NCBI GenBank assembly: GCA_021648365.1 | Contig: JAKISY010000098.1 | Coordinates: forward strand, 1 to 17,036 | DNA length: 17,036 bases | Reading direction: 5' to 3' | Origin: Verrucomicrobiales bacterium | GTDB lineage: Bacteria; Verrucomicrobiota; Verrucomicrobiia; Verrucomicrobiales; DEV007 | Shown: in pieces, positions 14,558 to 17,036 of the stretch | How the letters are laid out: every line of letters begins with the position of its first letter | Numbering within the stretch: position 1 is the stretch's first letter | Notes under the pieces: model-generated | What the model was told of the DNA's origin: nothing | The model's input: the letters and a program-made list of their open reading frames with translations, nothing else | Databases searched by the model: none | Program-made: the position numbers and the translations under genes

Positions 14558-15793
14558 ATGAAATCAAAAAACATAGGTTCCCGCTTGCTTAACTTACTAG
14601 GGCCAGGCTTGGTGACGGCTTGTGTTGTCATTGGGCCGGGTAGTATTCTCACCAGTTCTAAAGTGGGGGCAGATGAAGGCTTCACCAAGATATGGGTGGT
14701 GGTGTTGGCGGCTTTGTTCATGTTGATTTATGTGAATCTCGGCATGCGCTTAGGTACGGTGTCAGGCAAATCAAATGGGGATCTGATTCGCCAGCATTTG
14801 GGCAAGGGCATGGCGGTGGTGATTGGTGTGTGCGTATTTTTCATCGCAGCGGCTTTTCAGTTTGGTAATAATTTAGGTGCTCACTCGGCTCTGGTGGCTT
14901 ATGGCAATTTTGACTATTGGATATTTATTCTCAACGGCTTGGTATTATTTTTCCTTTTCGGTTTTCGCAATCTCTACGGTTTTGTCGAACGGTTGATGGC
15001 CTTTTTTGTGGCTTTGATGTTGATTGCCTTTTTTGTTAATTTGTTTTTCGCCAAACCAGATCCTGTAGAATTTGCCTCAGGCTTTTTGCCTTCGGGCGGT
15101 TTATCGAGTTTTGGTTTGCCCTTACTCGGCTTGATCGGCACGACCTTTGTGATAAATGCGGCATTTTATCAGTCCTACTTAGTGCGTTTCAAAGGGTGGA
15201 CGGAAAAAAACTTACACCAAGGGGAAGTGGATGCCCGAGTTTCGGCTCTCATCATGGGAGTGATCACCATCGTGATCATGTCAACGGCAGCAGCGGTACT
15301 GAAGGGCACGGATCTTTCAAGTGTGGCAGATGTCGCCAATCAGTTACAGCCTTTGTTTGGGGAAAAAGGACGCGCGATCTTTTGTGCCGGGCTTTTTGCG
15401 GCGGCATTTTCCTCTTTCATTGTGAATTCCATGACCGGTGGGTTTGTCCTCTCCGATGCTTTGAATTTAGGCAGTTCGCCCAAAGATCGTTGGCCTAGAT
15501 TACTGACGGCTGCGGTATTGTTGACCGGCATGGGGATGGCACTTTATGTTATCAAAACTGGGATCAAACCGGTGACGGCGATTGTGATGGCGCAGGCGGT
15601 GACGGTGATCGCTGCCCCACTGATCGCTGGGGTGATGCTCTATTTGACCAATTTAAAAGCAGTGATGGGCGATCGCTGTAATAGTCTGTGGATGAACCTA
15701 GCCGCAGGCACGGGTCTGTTTTTATTGATTGGTATGTCGATTTACACGGCTAGCGAAAAGGTTTTCCCTGCGGTGAGTAAGATGTTTTCTTAG
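14558..15793 (+). CDS. Nramp-like divalent metal/proton symporter family protein, atypical motifs
   Basis: A 411-residue polytopic protein with about 11 hydrophobic helices and Nramp (SLC11)-like sequence order. The TM1 region aligns with the Nramp DPGN motif but reads G26-P-G-S29 (VVIGPGSILTSSKVGAD). The TM6 region aligns with the MPH motif but reads V-I-N at 198-200 (GTTFVINAAFYQSYLVR). Nramp proteins move Mn2+ or Fe2+ with protons and use the Asp and Asn of DPGN and the Met of MPH to bind the ion, so this member may carry a different substrate; databases often label such proteins Mn2+/Fe2+ transporters. The ATG at 14558 is preferred; a GTG at 14543 would add 5 residues. Divergent from the XylR-type regulator. 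No metal-responsive riboswitch was recognised in the leader. Confidence 0.8.
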   Translation: MKSKNIGSRLLNLLGPGLVTACVVIGPGSILTSSKVGADEGFTKIWVVVLAALFMLIYVNLGMRLGTVSGKSNGDLIRQHLGKGMAVVIGVCVFFIAAAFQFGNNLGAHSALVAYGNFDYWIFILNGLVLFFLFGFRNLYGFVERLMAFFVALMLIAFFVNLFFAKPDPVEFASGFLPSGGLSSFGLPLLGLIGTTFVINAAFYQSYLVRFKGWTEKNLHQGEVDARVSALIMGVITIVIMSTAAAVLKGTDLSSVADVANQLQPLFGEKGRAIFCAGLFAAAFSSFIVNSMTGGFVLSDALNLGSSPKDRWPRLLTAAVLLTGMGMALYVIKTGIKPVTAIVMAQAVTVIAAPLIAGVMLYLTNLKAVMGDRCNSLWMNLAAGTGLFLLIGMSIYTASEKVFPAVSKMFS

Positions 15794-15864
15794 TCTTTTG
15801 GGTTATGCTGGTCTGATGAGTAGAGTGCTCGTCCTGCAAATGAGGCATGCGCAGGATCAAGGCA

Positions 15865-16965
15865 TCACGGATGGCGAGTGCGTCGCCGTCGCCGCAGAAT
15901 AAATGAGATGATGTAAGCGGTGATGGCTAGCCCTATAGCTAAGATGAAAAGCAGGGAGGTGATGTCGTAAGCGAAACCTTTGTAGGTGCCGGCTTGAATG
16001 ACGGTGGCTCGCGTAATACCTCGGGATTTCATTTCTGCGAGTGTGGCAGCGAAGGGAGTTTTGTTGTCTTTAGAAATAAGATCAGCCTCAACTTCTTGGA
16101 AGTGGAGTAGCCAATCCTGGGCTTGTTTGAATTCCTGCTGGACTTGAGCTTGACCTCCAAAACGGTCAGAGATCTGCAGGAAGTTTTTTTGTTTACTCCA
16201 AATCTTGTTAATTTCACGTATGCGTTGCTGGCTTGTAGTCCAGTCGATGTAGCTAGGTTCTCCTGGAAGGCTACTCACGCGTAGGTAGGCACGTAGAGCC
16301 AGTTGAAGTGAGCCTTTAGCAAATAAGATGTCTCCAAGCACTATATATGCATCAGCATATTGGTAATCATTTTTGATCAATGTCACTACGTATTCTTCGT
16401 TAGCGACCCTGGCGGTGGCTTCGGGTCCTGCGTCGTAGCGGATGCCTAGGAAATTCTTTTCGATGATGTCGGCTGATTCGATGTTTTTTAACCACTGAAT
16501 CATCTTGAGGTAATAATCGCCCAGCCCCATGTGTCCTCCGGGTTTGATCTCTAATGCTTTTTTGATGTAATTTCCGGCTTGTTTGTAATCGCCTTTTTTC
16601 TTGAACATCACCCCGAGGTTCGAGGCAGTTTCGTAACGCCCGGGGTGTAACTTTTCATTTTTCTCAAACTCGCTCTGAGCTAATGACCAGTGGCCTAGTT
16701 TGGTGTAGGCGGCTCCCAAATCGTTACGCGCTTCAAAGTTGTCGGGCTTGTGCACTAAGATTTTTTTAGTGCGGAGGATTTCATGCTCATAGAAAGCATC
16801 GCCATGATGAGGGAAGCTTCCAAGAATTAGTGGCAACAAGTCATCGGTGATCTCGACTTCATCGAGACGTGAGTAGCTGGTATTGATGCAGGCGGCGAGT
16901 GATTGGGTGAACAGGGTCAGCGTTAGTAGACCAGTGGTCAATAGCTGTAGTGGCCGTACCATCAT
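15865..16965 (-). CDS. TPR-repeat membrane protein with export signal
   Basis: A 366-residue exported protein. N-terminal hydrophobic segment 7-24 ends in a lipobox-like LAAC (C26), so it may be a lipoprotein; a plain signal peptide is also possible. Tetratricopeptide repeats are visible at about 75-108 (EARNDLGAAYTKLGHW), 110-143 (ETASNLGVMFKKKGDYKQA) and 202-233 (DAYIVLGDILFAKGSLQLAL). A second membrane helix lies at about 336-357, followed by a run of arginines (RRRRRTRH) expected to stay in the cytoplasm. TPR domains mediate protein-protein contacts; no enzymatic motif was seen and the partner is unknown. The start is the first of two adjacent ATGs. A TATAAG on the minus strand about 45 nt upstream is a possible -10. 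The gene is alone at the right end; 16966-17036 shows no gene. Confidence 0.8.
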   Translation of the reverse strand: MMVRPLQLLTTGLLTLTLFTQSLAACINTSYSRLDEVEITDDLLPLILGSFPHHGDAFYEHEILRTKKILVHKPDNFEARNDLGAAYTKLGHWSLAQSEFEKNEKLHPGRYETASNLGVMFKKKGDYKQAGNYIKKALEIKPGGHMGLGDYYLKMIQWLKNIESADIIEKNFLGIRYDAGPEATARVANEEYVVTLIKNDYQYADAYIVLGDILFAKGSLQLALRAYLRVSSLPGEPSYIDWTTSQQRIREINKIWSKQKNFLQISDRFGGQAQVQQEFKQAQDWLLHFQEVEADLISKDNKTPFAATLAEMKSRGITRATVIQAGTYKGFAYDITSLLFILAIGLAITAYIISFILRRRRRTRHP

Positions 16966-17036
16966 CGAAATTCATCTGAACAGATTTTTTGGGCTAAGGC
17001 AAGCTTATAGTGGATAATGTCTTGATCGACGTAGCG

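Noticed and set aside
15816..15902. 28-codon frame containing VLVLQMRHAQD, faintly like a histidine phosphatase start
   Set aside because: Too short, overlaps the 3' end of the TPR gene, and lacks the rest of the motif; likely chance.
1..17036. A hidden defence system, CRISPR array, tRNA or complete insertion sequence
   Set aside because: No direct-repeat/spacer pattern, cloverleaf, transposase with inverted repeats or toxin-antitoxin pair could be supported from the sequence.

Overview
The window reads as a piece of a Verrucomicrobiota chromosome, probably Verrucomicrobiales (inference). Four things point there. There is an exosortase-system-associated TIGR04073-type protein. A GreA/GreB-type factor carries a very long N-terminal extension, an arrangement otherwise familiar from Chlamydiae. 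Two exported formylglycine sulfatases are present, one with HEAT repeats. A XylR-type regulator joins a sugar-binding-like domain to an AraC DNA-binding domain. No rRNA, tRNA or CRISPR array was seen. Most genes are single units on alternating strands, not long operons.

Layout: 1-1485 is the 3' part of an AsmA-family gene, open at the left edge, followed by a small GlsB/YeaQ-type membrane protein (1546-1791). A sulfatase-HEAT gene (1797-3674, minus) converges on it and is divergent from a membrane class III adenylate cyclase with a HAMP domain (3794-5617). Next comes a 5'-truncated SGNH/GDSL hydrolase remnant (5660-6013), then a second sulfatase (6096-7640, minus) resembling N-sulfoglucosamine sulfohydrolases. 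A small polytopic membrane protein (7763-8167) and the TIGR04073 protein (8233-8646, minus) converge on a strong bidirectional terminator.

The middle is a housekeeping block on the plus strand: long-form greA (8741-10579), eno (10707-11993), an ftsB/divIC-like gene (12085-12471) and an unrecognised 103-residue protein (12547-12858). An eno-ftsB neighbourhood is also known from Proteobacteria. After it lies a GC-rich, frameshifted remnant of a tyrosine recombinase N-terminal domain (12943-13195). Then come a XylR-type regulator (13188-14333, minus) divergent from an Nramp-like transporter lacking the canonical metal-binding motifs (14558-15793), and a TPR membrane protein (15865-16965, minus).

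How the genes may work together: the sulfatases and the XylR-type regulator fit a bacterium that degrades sulfated polysaccharides, but nothing shown here ties that regulator to the sulfatases; its nearest candidate target is the divergent transporter. The adenylate cyclase suggests cAMP signalling from an envelope signal. Several start codons have no Shine-Dalgarno sequence but a -10-like hexamer 5-9 nt upstream, so leaderless transcripts are possible. I did not find a clear new multi-gene system. The most interesting items are the atypical Nramp protein, the extended GreA, the CAASR sulfatase motif, the two gene remnants and the CGCAGAT triple repeat.
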